Source: an uncultured Oscillospiraceae bacterium
GTDB taxonomy: Bacteria; Bacillota; Clostridia; Oscillospirales; Oscillospiraceae
Reading direction: 5' to 3'
DNA: 40,170 nt
NCBI GenBank assembly: GCA_910587285.1
Contig: CAJULM010000025.1
Location: 1-40,170, forward strand
Positions 7,275 through 15,435 of the stretch are shown here, piece by piece (positions within the stretch are counted from its first letter, which is position 1; each line of letters opens with the position of its first letter). The notes below the pieces were generated by a model. It saw nothing but the letters and a program-made list of their open reading frames with translations. It did no database searches and was not told where the DNA came from. The translations under genes were made by a program, and so were the position numbers.

Positions 7275-8033
7275 ATGTCTATGATTGACTTTAACGTTCC
7301 TGCTTTTTGCGAACTCAGGAGCGCCAAGCCGCTGCAGCTCATCAAGGAAAACAAAGAACTGCGAGATGGTTTTTTTGCCTCTTTTCAGGCGATTGAAGCT
7401 ATCTTCCACCGTGCGCAGCAGATGCTGGACGAGTTCTTCGCGGAAACGCGCCCAGCCGCACCCGACGGGTCTCCAGCCCGTCCCCAATTTCCCATCCCGG
7501 TCCGGGAAATCGCCAAGCACTGTAACTTCCTGCTCTATGAAACGGAGCTGGCGGACCTGGAGTCCATGGAGTCGGACGAGAGCGGTGGGCGCACCACCAT
7601 CGCCCAGATGCAGATGCGGGAGCGGAGGCGGTGCGTATACGGAGATGCGCATCAGGAAATGGAGATTGCAGGCAGCATCGTCATCGACAAAAACCTGGGG
7701 GAAAACGCCAAACGCTTCGCCATCGCCCACGAGCTGGGGCATTATGTGTTGCGCACCCACAATCCAATCGGCCCTCTTTTTGTTGAAACCCCCTGTCCAG
7801 GCCCCTTTGCCTACGTGCCGGAAAAAGAGTTCCTCGCCAACGAGTTCGCTTATGCCTTACTGCTCCCATATTCCCTGGTGAATGAGCGCAAAAAGCGCTA
7901 CGAACAGGAGAACCGGCACAGACCGCTGAGCTATATGGACTGGATTCAGGTATTGGAGGCAGAAGCGCAACTACCCATGCACCATATCATCCTGGCATAC
8001 GAGGAAATCAAAAAGTGCCAGATAAGTCTTTAG
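7275..8033 (+). CDS. ImmA/IrrE family metallopeptidase
   Basis: Predicted 252-residue zinc protease with the HELGH motif at about residues 152-156 (AIAHELGHYVL) and a downstream EFLANEFAYALLLP helix that supplies the third zinc ligand. In this family (ImmA of ICEBs1, IrrE of Deinococcus) the protease cleaves a partner repressor to induce a mobile element. ATG 7275 is chosen since GGAGG lies 8 bp upstream; a longer frame begins at 7242. No XRE repressor gene is adjacent, which is unusual: the only repressor in view is over 8 kb away. The N-terminal ~70 residues are not recognised. The gene is more GC-rich than its left neighbours. Confidence 0.85.
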   Translation: MSMIDFNVPAFCELRSAKPLQLIKENKELRDGFFASFQAIEAIFHRAQQMLDEFFAETRPAAPDGSPARPQFPIPVREIAKHCNFLLYETELADLESMESDESGGRTTIAQMQMRERRRCVYGDAHQEMEIAGSIVIDKNLGENAKRFAIAHELGHYVLRTHNPIGPLFVETPCPGPFAYVPEKEFLANEFAYALLLPYSLVNERKKRYEQENRHRPLSYMDWIQVLEAEAQLPMHHIILAYEEIKKCQISL

Positions 8034-8088
8034 AGATATTTTGAATTATGTGGAGCCAGAAAATAATAAAAGAGAAAGAGGTCTAATC

Positions 8089-8598
8089 GTGGGGCAATAT
8101 GTAGTCACTTGTAATTTTGATGATGAAAGTTTGAAAAAACTTACACAGTTTTTTGATAAAATGGGTTGGGAGTGCTCCATCGGAAAGTCGCTCAGAGGAA
8201 CGCCTGACGCAGTACAGCCGTTATTTCGATTCGAGATGTTTTTTGATGGAGCGTATCAAGGGGCCGGTTTGTTCCAGGAACTTGATAATCTATTTGAGCC
8301 TGCTGTATATCGAAAGCTGTTGAAACCGTTCAAGGACGAGCTGCCGGTTCCAATGGAGGTGACCCAACCTTGTAGCTTTTGGTTTACTGAGGCCGGTGTA
8401 CAAAGATTTGGTTGTGCGATTGATGAAATCAACAAATGTGCGCTTGAGGTTGGGTGGGAAGTTAAATGCAGCGTTCTCTGGGTGCATGAGATAAATTATC
8501 TGTATGAGGATGAGTATCAAGTAGCGCTTGGAGAAGAGTTCATAAATATCGAAAACTTCGATAGTTTCTCCCGCACAGCAGACCTGCTTCTATACTAA
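8089..8598 (+). CDS. Hypothetical protein, 169 aa
   Basis: GTG at 8089 is preceded by AAAGAGGT; the frame is open from TTG 8041. The product is acidic and soluble, with no signal peptide or transmembrane segment. I recognise no domain. It is located 55 bp after the ImmA/IrrE-like gene and 24 bp before the methyltransferase gene, so the three may be one operon. The sequence AYQGAGLFQELDNLFEP and a tryptophan/tyrosine-rich C-terminal half are its visible features. Confidence 0.55.
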   Translation: MGQYVVTCNFDDESLKKLTQFFDKMGWECSIGKSLRGTPDAVQPLFRFEMFFDGAYQGAGLFQELDNLFEPAVYRKLLKPFKDELPVPMEVTQPCSFWFTEAGVQRFGCAIDEINKCALEVGWEVKCSVLWVHEINYLYEDEYQVALGEEFINIENFDSFSRTADLLLY

Positions 8599-8622
8599 CT
8601 CGTGCTAAGGGGGGGCGTATTT

Positions 8623-9063
8623 ATGAATACAGAAGTTATGTTCTCGTCCAGGGCCATGGATTGGGAAACGCCACAGGAATTTTTTGACCAGTTGGATTCT
8701 GAATTCCACTTCACCCTTGATCCCTGCGCTAACGAGTCCAATCACAAATGCGACCGCTATTTTACTGAAGTGGACAATGGGCTGACGCAGACATGGAAAG
8801 GGGAGACGGTCTTTTGCAACCCGCCATATGGTAGAGCAATCAAGGACTGGGTTAAGAAGTGTGCAGAAGAGGTTCACCACCCCGGCACAACTGTCGTATT
8901 GCTGATTCCGGCCAGAACTGATACGGCATACTTCCACGACTACATCTATCAGAAACCAAATGTGGAGGTTCGTTTTTTGCGCGGCCGAATTAAATTTGGA
9001 GATAGCAAAAACTCCGCTCCATTCCCCAGCATGGTTGTCATTTTTCGGTATTTGGCGAAATAG
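8623..9063 (+). CDS. Phage DNA N6-adenine methyltransferase (Dam family)
   Basis: Predicted 146-residue protein of the phage-type DNA N-6-adenine-methyltransferase family. It has the catalytic NPPYG (DPPY-type) at about residues 66-70. The N-terminus WETPQEFFDQLDSEFHFTLDPCAN is characteristic of the family, and the end carries RFLRGRIKFG...APFPSMVVIF. ATG 8623 follows the purine-rich AAGGGGGGG; the longer GTG frame from 8602 runs through that site. These small methyltransferases usually protect phage DNA from restriction or mark replication origins. No cognate nuclease gene is adjacent, so it is an orphan methyltransferase. Confidence 0.9.
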   Translation: MNTEVMFSSRAMDWETPQEFFDQLDSEFHFTLDPCANESNHKCDRYFTEVDNGLTQTWKGETVFCNPPYGRAIKDWVKKCAEEVHHPGTTVVLLIPARTDTAYFHDYIYQKPNVEVRFLRGRIKFGDSKNSAPFPSMVVIFRYLAK

Positions 9064-9104
9064 TTTACACAACGTGTCACATCCCATCGCTCTTACACGC
9101 CGCG

Positions 9105-9333
9105 ATGCCGTCCACCAAGGAATGGTACAACTACAACACACAACAAGTCCGACCATGAGAGATACGAAGAATACATCGAGCAAATCTCCGGGGCATTTGC
9201 AGATATTGCAGGGATGGTGGGTGGGGTGGATTTGGGGCAAGAGAGGTCGCTCGAAAAATGCACCCGTTTGATGAGTGGAAGTGGTATTAACCACAAAATA
9301 GAATTTTTATCTATTATTACGAATACTTCGTAG
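9105..9333 (+). pseudogene. Frameshifted gene remnant, unknown family
   Basis: ATG 9105 opens a 17-codon frame (MPSTKEWYNYNTQQVRP) that ends at TGA 9156. A second frame continues immediately with DHERYEEYIEQISGAFADIAG and stays open to TAG 9331-9333. A single-base change in the overlap would join them into one protein. The 3' end overlaps the opposite-strand gene at 9307, so it may also be truncated. I do not know the family. Confidence 0.35.
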
Positions 9334-9756
9334 CTTCTTTGTAGCATCCGTTGACACATACAGCATTTTTTTGGGGTCCCATGTATACCCAAACCCTTTA
9401 AGTATTCTTTTTGCTTCATCTTCTGACAAATCTAATTCTTGGGCCAAAATTGATGGATTCCATTCTTCTTCGCTTAGAATAAGTTTTATCCAAAAAAGTT
9501 CATTCACTTCTTGTTTTTGCCTCAACTTATTGTGGAGCCAATCTATAAAAACAATGGGAGCAGTTGCAACAGCAGCTATGCCTGTAATTGCTCCTGTTAC
9601 GGTAGCAATCTGGTCAATAATAGGATATGCTTGTGTCCACCAATATTGGATATCTAATATTGGTTCACAACATTGGTAACAATTATTCGAAAAATTACTA
9701 TCAGAAATGTTAATAACAAATCCTTGCGGCTTTTTAGTTTCTTCCGAATCGTTCAT
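9307..9756 (-). CDS. Hypothetical membrane-associated protein, 149 aa
   Basis: ATG 9756 with GGAGG 8 bp upstream. The N-terminal ~45 residues are polar with a pair of cysteines (CYQCCEP). A hydrophobic segment at about residues 47-71 (QIATVTGAITGIAAVATAPIVFIDW) follows, then a C-terminal soluble part with LAQELDLSEDEAKRILKGFGY, which looks like a small helix-turn-helix or winged-helix fold. It is AT-rich and stands alone on the minus strand. The composition resembles signalling or effector proteins carried as cargo, but no family is recognised. Confidence 0.55.
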   Translation of the reverse strand: MNDSEETKKPQGFVINISDSNFSNNCYQCCEPILDIQYWWTQAYPIIDQIATVTGAITGIAAVATAPIVFIDWLHNKLRQKQEVNELFWIKLILSEEEWNPSILAQELDLSEDEAKRILKGFGYTWDPKKMLYVSTDATKKLRSIRNNR

Positions 9757-9892
9757 TTTAATTCCTCCACATAGTTGAAATTATCATTAGCCATCTACGG
9801 AATTATCACACCTATATTTTTAGTCTACTTCAAAAAGAACAAACAGTCAATATAAAACAGAACTTCTATCAAATTTAAGGAGGCGTAATGTT

Positions 9893-10354
9893 ATGGGATA
9901 TGTCTTAGTTGAAGCAACAAATATGGGAATTTACCCACCAGTGTTTTCAGATACACATGAAGTGGTCTATGATAAAATGCGGAAACGAATTGCAGAAATT
10001 CGAGGTGTCCCAGTATACGAAGTTCAGGAATCGCTCACTATCTGTAAAGATTGGGGGTGGGCTGAAAAGGATGGTGTATCTTACACATTTAGAATTTTCG
10101 AGGTTCCTACTCAGGTAAGCACCGACAAGGAAACAGTTTTTACACAATCTACGAGGTCTCGTTTTCACGAAGATGGCATATGCCCACTCTGTGGCAAAGA
10201 AATTGACTATGTGGGTGCTTATGAACATGACGATGACGGGGCGACTTTGGATTGGCAGTGCCCATCCTGTGGAGCAAGCGGGAAGGCCGGATACACTTTT
10301 GCATTCGACCAACATTATTGCATCCAAGATGGAGAAGGTAACGAGGTTGAATAA
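9893..10354 (+). CDS. Zinc-ribbon protein, 153 aa
   Basis: ATG 9893 preceded by GGAGG. The C-terminal half holds two CXXC knuckles (CPLCGKEI and CPSCGAS) about 40 residues apart, consistent with a zinc ribbon. The N-terminal half is not recognised. It resembles other small phage zinc-ribbon proteins of unknown role. An AT-rich gap of about 135 bp upstream probably contains its promoter, although no clear consensus was found. Confidence 0.6.
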   Translation: MGYVLVEATNMGIYPPVFSDTHEVVYDKMRKRIAEIRGVPVYEVQESLTICKDWGWAEKDGVSYTFRIFEVPTQVSTDKETVFTQSTRSRFHEDGICPLCGKEIDYVGAYEHDDDGATLDWQCPSCGASGKAGYTFAFDQHYCIQDGEGNEVE

Positions 10355-10452
10355 AACTTAGCTTTGGAAATAACGATAGCCCATATATTACGCAATTATT
10401 GTAACAGTCCAAAAATCTGTTGGCTCTTACATAAAGGATTGGAGGTACTACG

Positions 10453-10695
10453 ATGGCAAAATCAGAAAATTTGTGGAAAAACTGGGTTAAAAATCAGCCG
10501 ATTGATGATGACTCAATCAATAGATTGTTGGACTGGATGTCCGAGATAGCAGACAAGAAGAGCGCAAGCCAGAAGTTAACAGCAATGCTGTACGAGGCAC
10601 AGGCTACCATCATCCGGCAAAACATGGAGATTAAGAAGTTACAAAAGCAAATTGCTGAGATTAATGGTGGCAAAATGGGTGATATTTACATATAA
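10453..10695 (+). CDS. Small helical (coiled-coil) protein, 80 aa
   Basis: ATG 10453 preceded by TGGAGG at 9 bp. The product is charged and mostly helical, with a likely coiled coil in its second half (EAQATIIRQNMEIKKLQKQI). No catalytic motif is visible. Small proteins of this kind are frequent in phage accessory regions; the role is unknown. Confidence 0.5.
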   Translation: MAKSENLWKNWVKNQPIDDDSINRLLDWMSEIADKKSASQKLTAMLYEAQATIIRQNMEIKKLQKQIAEINGGKMGDIYI

Positions 10696-10857
10696 ACATA
10701 AACTTTGGCGGTGAAACAATATTTGTATATGTGCCTATATTCAAAATAAACGATGTCTTGGTTGGACACACCGTAACGGAATTGTTGTTCTATAATTGTG
10801 GGGTTTACTATGGCAGAAGAGCTGCAGTTTTTCGTGTGCTTATAACGATAATGGCCA

Positions 10858-11126
10858 TGGTAATGCGGCTGGGCCGCAGAGTTCCGTTGTGACCCGAATG
10901 GGAGTCTATCAAGGACGATGTCATGTACTCTGTCTGCAAGGCCAAGTTTACGCAGAACACCGACCTCCTCAAAAAGCTCTTGGATACCGGCGACGCAGAG
11001 CTCGTCGAGGGTAACACATGGGGAGACAGAGTATGGGGCGTCTGTAAGGGCGAAGGAGAAAATCGCCTTGGGAAAATCCTCATGAGAATCAGGGGTGAGA
11101 TTCCAGAGGAACAGAAACAGAAGTAA
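10858..11126 (+). pseudogene. Decayed NADAR-domain protein (3' fragment with internal stop)
   Basis: The frame from ATG 10923 reads CKAKFTQNTDLLKKLLDTG, then ELVEGNTWGDRVWGVCKG and NRLGKILMRIRGEI, which matches the C-terminal half of NADAR/YbiA-type N-glycosidase proteins. These hydrolyse riboflavin intermediates or ADP-ribosylated guanine in related proteins. In the same frame upstream, the conserved LGRRVPL-x-PEWESIKDDVMY is readable but interrupted by TGA at 10890-10892, where the family has Arg (CGA to TGA). The N-terminal half, including the catalytic residues, is absent. An in-frame fragment of 67 codons could still be translated, but I consider the gene dead. Confidence 0.7.
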
Positions 11127-11182
11127 GGCCGCCCAACAGGGTGATTTTTTCATAATCAGAATGGTTTTTGAGGTGAAACAAT

Positions 11183-11647
11183 ATGGATCTTATTCTTCTG
11201 ATTATTCTTTTGGTTGTCTACTTCGCAATTAGAGCGAAGGCGGACTATCAATCCAGCAGGAACAGGGCGATACTCGCGCGGGAAGAGACGCTCAAAAGAA
11301 TATGGATGCAGCGTGTGACAAATCGGACATTGGAGCAGGAGCTCAAAAGAAAAATATTCTCTACACAAGAAAGGGAGGAGCTGATAGGCGAGATTAGGAG
11401 GGACGGCTACAACGTTTCGAAAAGTGAGGAGCACAACCGAGAAAGCCTCATTCGTGCCATGATGGCGAAGAATGGGTATCTCCCGTATAATGACGCGCTT
11501 GGAAATACACTGATATCTTACGCAACGGAGAGCAACCGGCAGATTCTGCTTTGGTGCGATCATAAGCTGAGGGAGCAGGGCGTTCCCACGAGGCTTGTAA
11601 AAAGCATGGCGCCTTGTATGTATATGTGGGAGGTTTTGATTCGATAA
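11183..11647 (+). CDS. Hypothetical membrane-anchored protein, 154 aa
   Basis: ATG 11183 preceded by GAGGTG. It begins with one membrane segment (MDLILLIILLVVYFAIRAK) and continues with a charged helical cytoplasmic part. The upstream leader TTTTGAGGTGAAACAAT is nearly the same as one at 10,703 (TTTGGCGGTGAAACAAT), which points to duplicated leader segments. No family recognised. It lies directly upstream of the tyrosine recombinase gene. Confidence 0.5.
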   Translation: MDLILLIILLVVYFAIRAKADYQSSRNRAILAREETLKRIWMQRVTNRTLEQELKRKIFSTQEREELIGEIRRDGYNVSKSEEHNRESLIRAMMAKNGYLPYNDALGNTLISYATESNRQILLWCDHKLREQGVPTRLVKSMAPCMYMWEVLIR

Positions 11648-11680
11648 TTTGCCAAGCCGACAGTTTTGCGTGCGGTAAGA

Positions 11681-12517
11681 ATGGTGGTGTTTGTTATTTC
11701 TCAGATTATTCAGTTCCCGCTGAAGTACAAAGCAGATGATAACATTGATGTTTCCAATGTACAGAAAAGCTGCCGGAAATTGAAGGCTGGACTTATTGCA
11801 CCAGCCACAGATGCCGTTCAAAGTGAGCTTGCCAAGGAACACGCGGCAGAGCCTATTAAGAGCATGGATGACATCATCCGGGTCTCGCAGTTCCTGATTG
11901 AGCAGAAACGGTTCAGGGATAATATGCTGTTCATTGTAGGTATCAACTTCGGACTTCGTATCAGCGACCTTCGGTCTCTGCGGTTTAGTCATCTAATCAA
12001 CGACGACTGCACATTCCGTGACAGGTTCCCCATTTTGGAGAAGAAAACCCGCAACACCAGAAAGCACCAGCGAAATCGGTACGTCACCATCAACACAGCG
12101 GTCGTTGAGGCGGTCACGCTTTATCTGGAGAACACAGAGGGCGTCCGCCTCAGCGATTATATGTTCCGCAGCAAGTCCAACAACGGTGTGAATGAGAACC
12201 GCCCCATCAGCAAACAGGCGGTGGACTCCATTCTAAAAGGTATTGCAAAGGACTGCGGCCTCGGAAACCGCATGGCGACACACACTCTCAGAAAGACGTT
12301 CGCTTACCACCAGATGGTGATGAGCGGCAACGACCCACGCAAACTGCTTTTGCTCCAAAAGATGTTCGGTCATTCATCTGCAGCTCAGACGCTGGACTAC
12401 ATCGGGATCACAAGCGAGGAGATTGACGAGGCCTATCGCAATCTTAACCTCGGCAGTACTGCGCACAACTACCTCGTTGACAGCGACATCAAAGAAAGTG
12501 AAATCTTGCCTGCGTAA
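11681..12517 (+). CDS. Tyrosine recombinase/integrase
   Basis: Predicted 278-residue phage-type tyrosine recombinase. The catalytic set is visible: Arg in GLRISDLRSL (about residue 93), HTLRKT (His-X-X-Arg, about 200), GHSS (about 230), and the nucleophile Tyr in LDYIG (about 240). The N-terminal core-binding domain is short. ATG 11681 is the first reasonable start; no good ribosome site is visible and TTG 11666 is an alternative. It is internal in the element, far from the sigK junction, so it may be the former integrase of an absorbed phage or a resolvase. It is followed by a metallophosphoesterase relic and not by an obvious attachment site. Confidence 0.85.
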   Translation: MVVFVISQIIQFPLKYKADDNIDVSNVQKSCRKLKAGLIAPATDAVQSELAKEHAAEPIKSMDDIIRVSQFLIEQKRFRDNMLFIVGINFGLRISDLRSLRFSHLINDDCTFRDRFPILEKKTRNTRKHQRNRYVTINTAVVEAVTLYLENTEGVRLSDYMFRSKSNNGVNENRPISKQAVDSILKGIAKDCGLGNRMATHTLRKTFAYHQMVMSGNDPRKLLLLQKMFGHSSAAQTLDYIGITSEEIDEAYRNLNLGSTAHNYLVDSDIKESEILPA

Positions 12518-12528
12518 AGGAGAACCCT

Positions 12529-12890
12529 ATGATTGATGTTAAAATATATGTTTTTCTTGCGGCGAGTGTGGTATCTGCCAGGAGTTTGAATGGAGGTCTC
12601 GGGTCGCCCGAGAGTGTGGGGAGCCACTTCAGTTCGACCATTGCACTTGCGAAAAGGTAGGCGATGAGTATGTCTTTGGCAATTACGTTGAGTATCATCT
12701 GTATGGCCATGTCCACAACTCGTTCGAGTTCAACATGATGGAGCACGCTAAATTTCTCATGCAGGAATTGTACTCCCGCCCATGCCATATGTTTAACGCC
12801 GGCGCCATGATGCCCTGGATGGACTACACCCCAAGGACTTTGGATGAGATTGAGCTTCTCTCCAGCGGATGGCGTGAAGTGCCGTGTTGA
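12529..12890 (+). pseudogene. Metallophosphoesterase-like remnant with 1-nt frameshift
   Basis: ATG 12529 with AAAGGAG upstream starts MIDVKIYVF. In the -1 frame, entered at a run of five T (12551-12555), an uninterrupted reading continues to TGA 12888-12890. That frame reads CGECGICQEF, then LYGHVHNSFEF and MFNAGAMMPWMDYTPRTLDEI. The latter segment closely matches the C-terminal end of calcineurin-like metallophosphoesterases (GHxHN then GxMMPWMDYTPRTLDE). The N-terminal metal-binding half of the family is missing and is replaced by a cysteine-rich stretch. One extra T would restore a single frame of about 120 codons. It is either a decayed gene, a sequencing error in a homopolymer, or a short frameshifted protein. 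Confidence 0.6.
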
Positions 12891-12991
12891 AAAAATGACC
12901 CCATAGAAACCCTTGTGGCTCAGAGGTTTTTCGTGTGCTTGATATGGTATCTTAATGCTACTGATTAACAAAATGAAAAGGAGGGTGTCCA

Positions 12992-14155
12992 ATGATTTAC
13001 CTTGACAATGCGGCGAGCACGCAGATTGACCGTCGGGTCTTGGAGTCAATGATGCCGTACCTGACGACCCAATATGGAAACGCCGGTACACTGTATAAGT
13101 TTGGACGTGCGGCGAACGAGGCGCTGCAAAGCGCACGGGCGCAGGTATCCCACTTCGTGGGCGCCAGCAACGGCAGTATCATCTTCACGTCTGGAGGAAG
13201 CGAGTCCAACAACTTGGTGTTTCGGGGAGTGAAGGAGTACCTGAAACGGATTGGGCGGACACACATTCTGGTGTCCGCCGTGGAGCACGACAGTGTCCTG
13301 CGGGCTGCTGAGAGCCTCACCAAAGAGGGGCTTGATGTGGGGTACATCCCGGTTCAGGAAGACGGAAGTGTGTCCCTGACAGCCCTGGAGGGGCTCCTGC
13401 GGCCTGATACCGGGCTGATGTATGTCAACAATGAGACTGGCGCTGTGAACTCGGTCTGTGATATCGGGAGCCTGTGTATGAAGCATGGGGTACTGTTCCA
13501 CACTGACTGTGTCCAGGCGGCGGGGTGCCACACCATCAACGTTGTGGAGATTGGATGTGACTTCCTCTCAGTGTCCTCCCATAAAATCCACGGCCCGAAA
13601 GGTGTGGGCGCTCTGTATGTAAAGGATATGACCACCATTACGCCGCTGATTTACGGCGGGGCTGAACAGGAGTATGGCCTTCGAGGAGGCACAGAGAATG
13701 TGGCGGGTATTGTTGGGTTCGGGAGAGCCTGCGAGCTTTCCGCTGCACAGCTCCAAGAGGACAAGACCTATGTGTCCAGCCTGAAGCAGAGGTTCGTGAC
13801 GGAACTGACCGATGCCTTGAAAGAACGGGGAACGGGGGGTATCATCCATATCAACGGCGGATCCATTATGGCTCCCGGTAAGACAGTAAATCTCCGTATC
13901 GACGGAGTGGACAATGAGTCGCTCATTCTGATGCTGGACAACAAAGAGATTTGTATCTCCGCCGGTTCCGCCTGCCAGAGCCACGAGTCAAATCCAAGCC
14001 ATGTGCTGACGGCGATGGGGCTCACAATGGAGGAGGCCGGGAGCTCTATTCGTGTCTCCTTCTCCAGAATGAACACAATGGAAGAAATTATCGAAGCTGC
14101 GCAGACCATCGCAGGTTTCATTGGCGTGCTTCGAGCACATGGTTTGAATTGGTAG
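12992..14155 (+). CDS. Cysteine desulfurase (NifS/IscS/DndA-like)
   Basis: Predicted 387-residue PLP enzyme that takes sulfur from cysteine. Visible landmarks: the N-terminal YLDNAAST, the cofactor lysine in SSHKIHGPKG (about residue 199), the GGAEQEYGLRGGTEN loop, and the catalytic cysteine in SAGSACQSH (about residue 331). Length is normal for the family. ATG 12992 follows AAAGGAGGG. There is no scaffold protein (IscU/NifU) next to it and no dndBCDE or tRNA-thiolation gene, so its sulfur acceptor is unclear. One possibility is Fe-S supply for the radical-SAM NrdG and the nuclease encoded downstream; DNA or tRNA thiolation is another. It looks phage-adapted rather than a housekeeping copy. 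Confidence 0.9.
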   Translation: MIYLDNAASTQIDRRVLESMMPYLTTQYGNAGTLYKFGRAANEALQSARAQVSHFVGASNGSIIFTSGGSESNNLVFRGVKEYLKRIGRTHILVSAVEHDSVLRAAESLTKEGLDVGYIPVQEDGSVSLTALEGLLRPDTGLMYVNNETGAVNSVCDIGSLCMKHGVLFHTDCVQAAGCHTINVVEIGCDFLSVSSHKIHGPKGVGALYVKDMTTITPLIYGGAEQEYGLRGGTENVAGIVGFGRACELSAAQLQEDKTYVSSLKQRFVTELTDALKERGTGGIIHINGGSIMAPGKTVNLRIDGVDNESLILMLDNKEICISAGSACQSHESNPSHVLTAMGLTMEEAGSSIRVSFSRMNTMEEIIEAAQTIAGFIGVLRAHGLNW

Positions 14156-14165
14156 GGGTGGTACT

Positions 14166-14381
14166 ATGAGCGAGCCCAAATATCCAAAGGGTGAGCGTGT
14201 CTGGGTCGGTATCTACAACAGAGACCATGAGCTCATGTTCATCATAACAAGTAAAGAATCCTCCCGAGATTACTATTTCCTTTACGAGCTGGTTGACGGC
14301 CCGTTTAAGAAACTCGGGAGGGCTCGCTCTCCAAAAGAGCTGGAAGAAAAGTTTGAGGTTGACAAGTGGGTAGGGCGGTGA
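14166..14381 (+). CDS. Hypothetical small protein, 71 aa
   Basis: ATG 14166 preceded by AGGGGTGG, 10 bp after the cysteine desulfurase stop, so it is co-transcribed with it. The product is a compact, charged protein (KYPKGERVWVGIYNRDHELMFI) that looks like a small beta-barrel fold of Tudor/SH3 type, though this is a guess from the hydrophobic pattern. No family recognised. Confidence 0.55.
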   Translation: MSEPKYPKGERVWVGIYNRDHELMFIITSKESSRDYYFLYELVDGPFKKLGRARSPKELEEKFEVDKWVGR

Positions 14382-14390
14382 CAGTTACGA

Positions 14391-15002
14391 ATGAAGTTGT
14401 CTGATTTTGATTATGATTGCCTTCAGAAAAAACGCCTCGCTCATCAGGCTTCTCACCGCAAATGCGGAAGCAAAAGCAGACGCTGCTCCATGTCAACGGA
14501 TCATATGACACAGAAGCAATGGAAAGAAAGGAATGGAAAAGTCGTGTCTGTGAATTTTGACAAACCCACAACGTGGGAGAACTTCAAGGAACTCTCCAAG
14601 GGTGTTCAGGAGGAGTATTTGCGGCATCTGGCGGAGACTTACAATGCCAACGCCACTAACCTGGCGGAGATGTTCGGTATGAGCGTAGCTACCGTCCGCC
14701 GTCATATCCAATCAGCAGACTTGGATATCAAATTCCGCGTTGGCCACTCCATGAACGCCGAGCAAAGGGACGCATGGGAGCGGTTCTTACATAGTGCTCA
14801 GGAGTGTATCGCGGTCAGCGATATGAAAGAGGAAGATAAGGCTGTCGAGCCTGCGCCTGCGTCGATGAAGATGAGTGAGTTTTCCCTCTGCTTCACTGGC
14901 CCCATCAACGTAGAGATGGTAGCGAACTCCCTGAGACATATTCTTGGCGATGAGGCCAACGGAGAGGTCAAAGTTGTGTGTAGCTTAACGGAACGCTGTT
15001 GA
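14391..15002 (+). CDS. Phage helix-turn-helix protein, 203 aa
   Basis: The N-terminus (KLSDFDYDCLQKKRLAHQASHRKCGSKSRRC) followed by MTQKQWKERNG is a pattern I know from Clostridia phage proteins. A helix-turn-helix follows at about residues 88-108 (NATNLAEMFGMSVATVRRHI), suggesting DNA binding. The C-terminal part (SEFSLCFTGPINVEMVANSL) is separate and not recognised. ATG 14391 lies 9 bp after the preceding stop. It probably regulates phage genes, but its targets are unknown. Confidence 0.65.
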   Translation: MKLSDFDYDCLQKKRLAHQASHRKCGSKSRRCSMSTDHMTQKQWKERNGKVVSVNFDKPTTWENFKELSKGVQEEYLRHLAETYNANATNLAEMFGMSVATVRRHIQSADLDIKFRVGHSMNAEQRDAWERFLHSAQECIAVSDMKEEDKAVEPAPASMKMSEFSLCFTGPINVEMVANSLRHILGDEANGEVKVVCSLTERC

Positions 15003-15057
15003 AAGGCTGGACCCAATGTGATACAATAAAAACAATTAGTTGAAGGAGGTGGGGCGA

Positions 15058-15435
15058 ATGGAGTATGTAGGATGCAAGGATTTTGCATTTGATGTGATTG
15101 ACGAGGCTTCGGAAAAATTCGGGGACTTGTATTCCATCAACGAGGAAAAATATAAGCGTCTTGATGAAATCTGTGGGCTTGTAGATGAACTCGTCCAGGG
15201 AATTGGTGATGAGTTTGGGTGCGACGAGGTGACCGTAGACGTTGACCCAATTACAAAGGAACTTATCTTTAATATCGTGTGCGATGAAATCATTTTGCAG
15301 CATGGGCGGACACACAAGTTCTTCACGCTGATGGAGCAGGTAGACTCGGTTCGATTCTCAAAGGCTGCGCCGGATAGCCTAAGAATTGAAATTGGTATAT
15401 CAGGGCTTTGGCTTGGGGTGGGTGCGCATGAATAA
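15058..15435 (+). CDS. Hypothetical acidic protein, 125 aa
   Basis: ATG 15058 is preceded by the strong AAGGAGGTGG; the frame itself opens at TTG 15040. The product is acidic and soluble with no recognised domain. It overlaps the next gene by 8 bp, which suggests translational coupling in the small-gene operon 12992-15863. Confidence 0.55.
   Translation: MEYVGCKDFAFDVIDEASEKFGDLYSINEEKYKRLDEICGLVDELVQGIGDEFGCDEVTVDVDPITKELIFNIVCDEIILQHGRTHKFFTLMEQVDSVRFSKAAPDSLRIEIGISGLWLGVGAHE

Noticed and set aside
11681..12517. Tyrosine recombinase as the enzyme that moves the sigK-interrupting element
   Set aside because: It lies about 25 kb from the sigK junction, whereas the large serine recombinase is directly at it, as in known skin elements.
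12906..12932. Terminator-like AAACCC...AGAGGTTTTTC ahead of the cysteine desulfurase gene
   Set aside because: The stem is short and bulged, so I could not distinguish it from chance.
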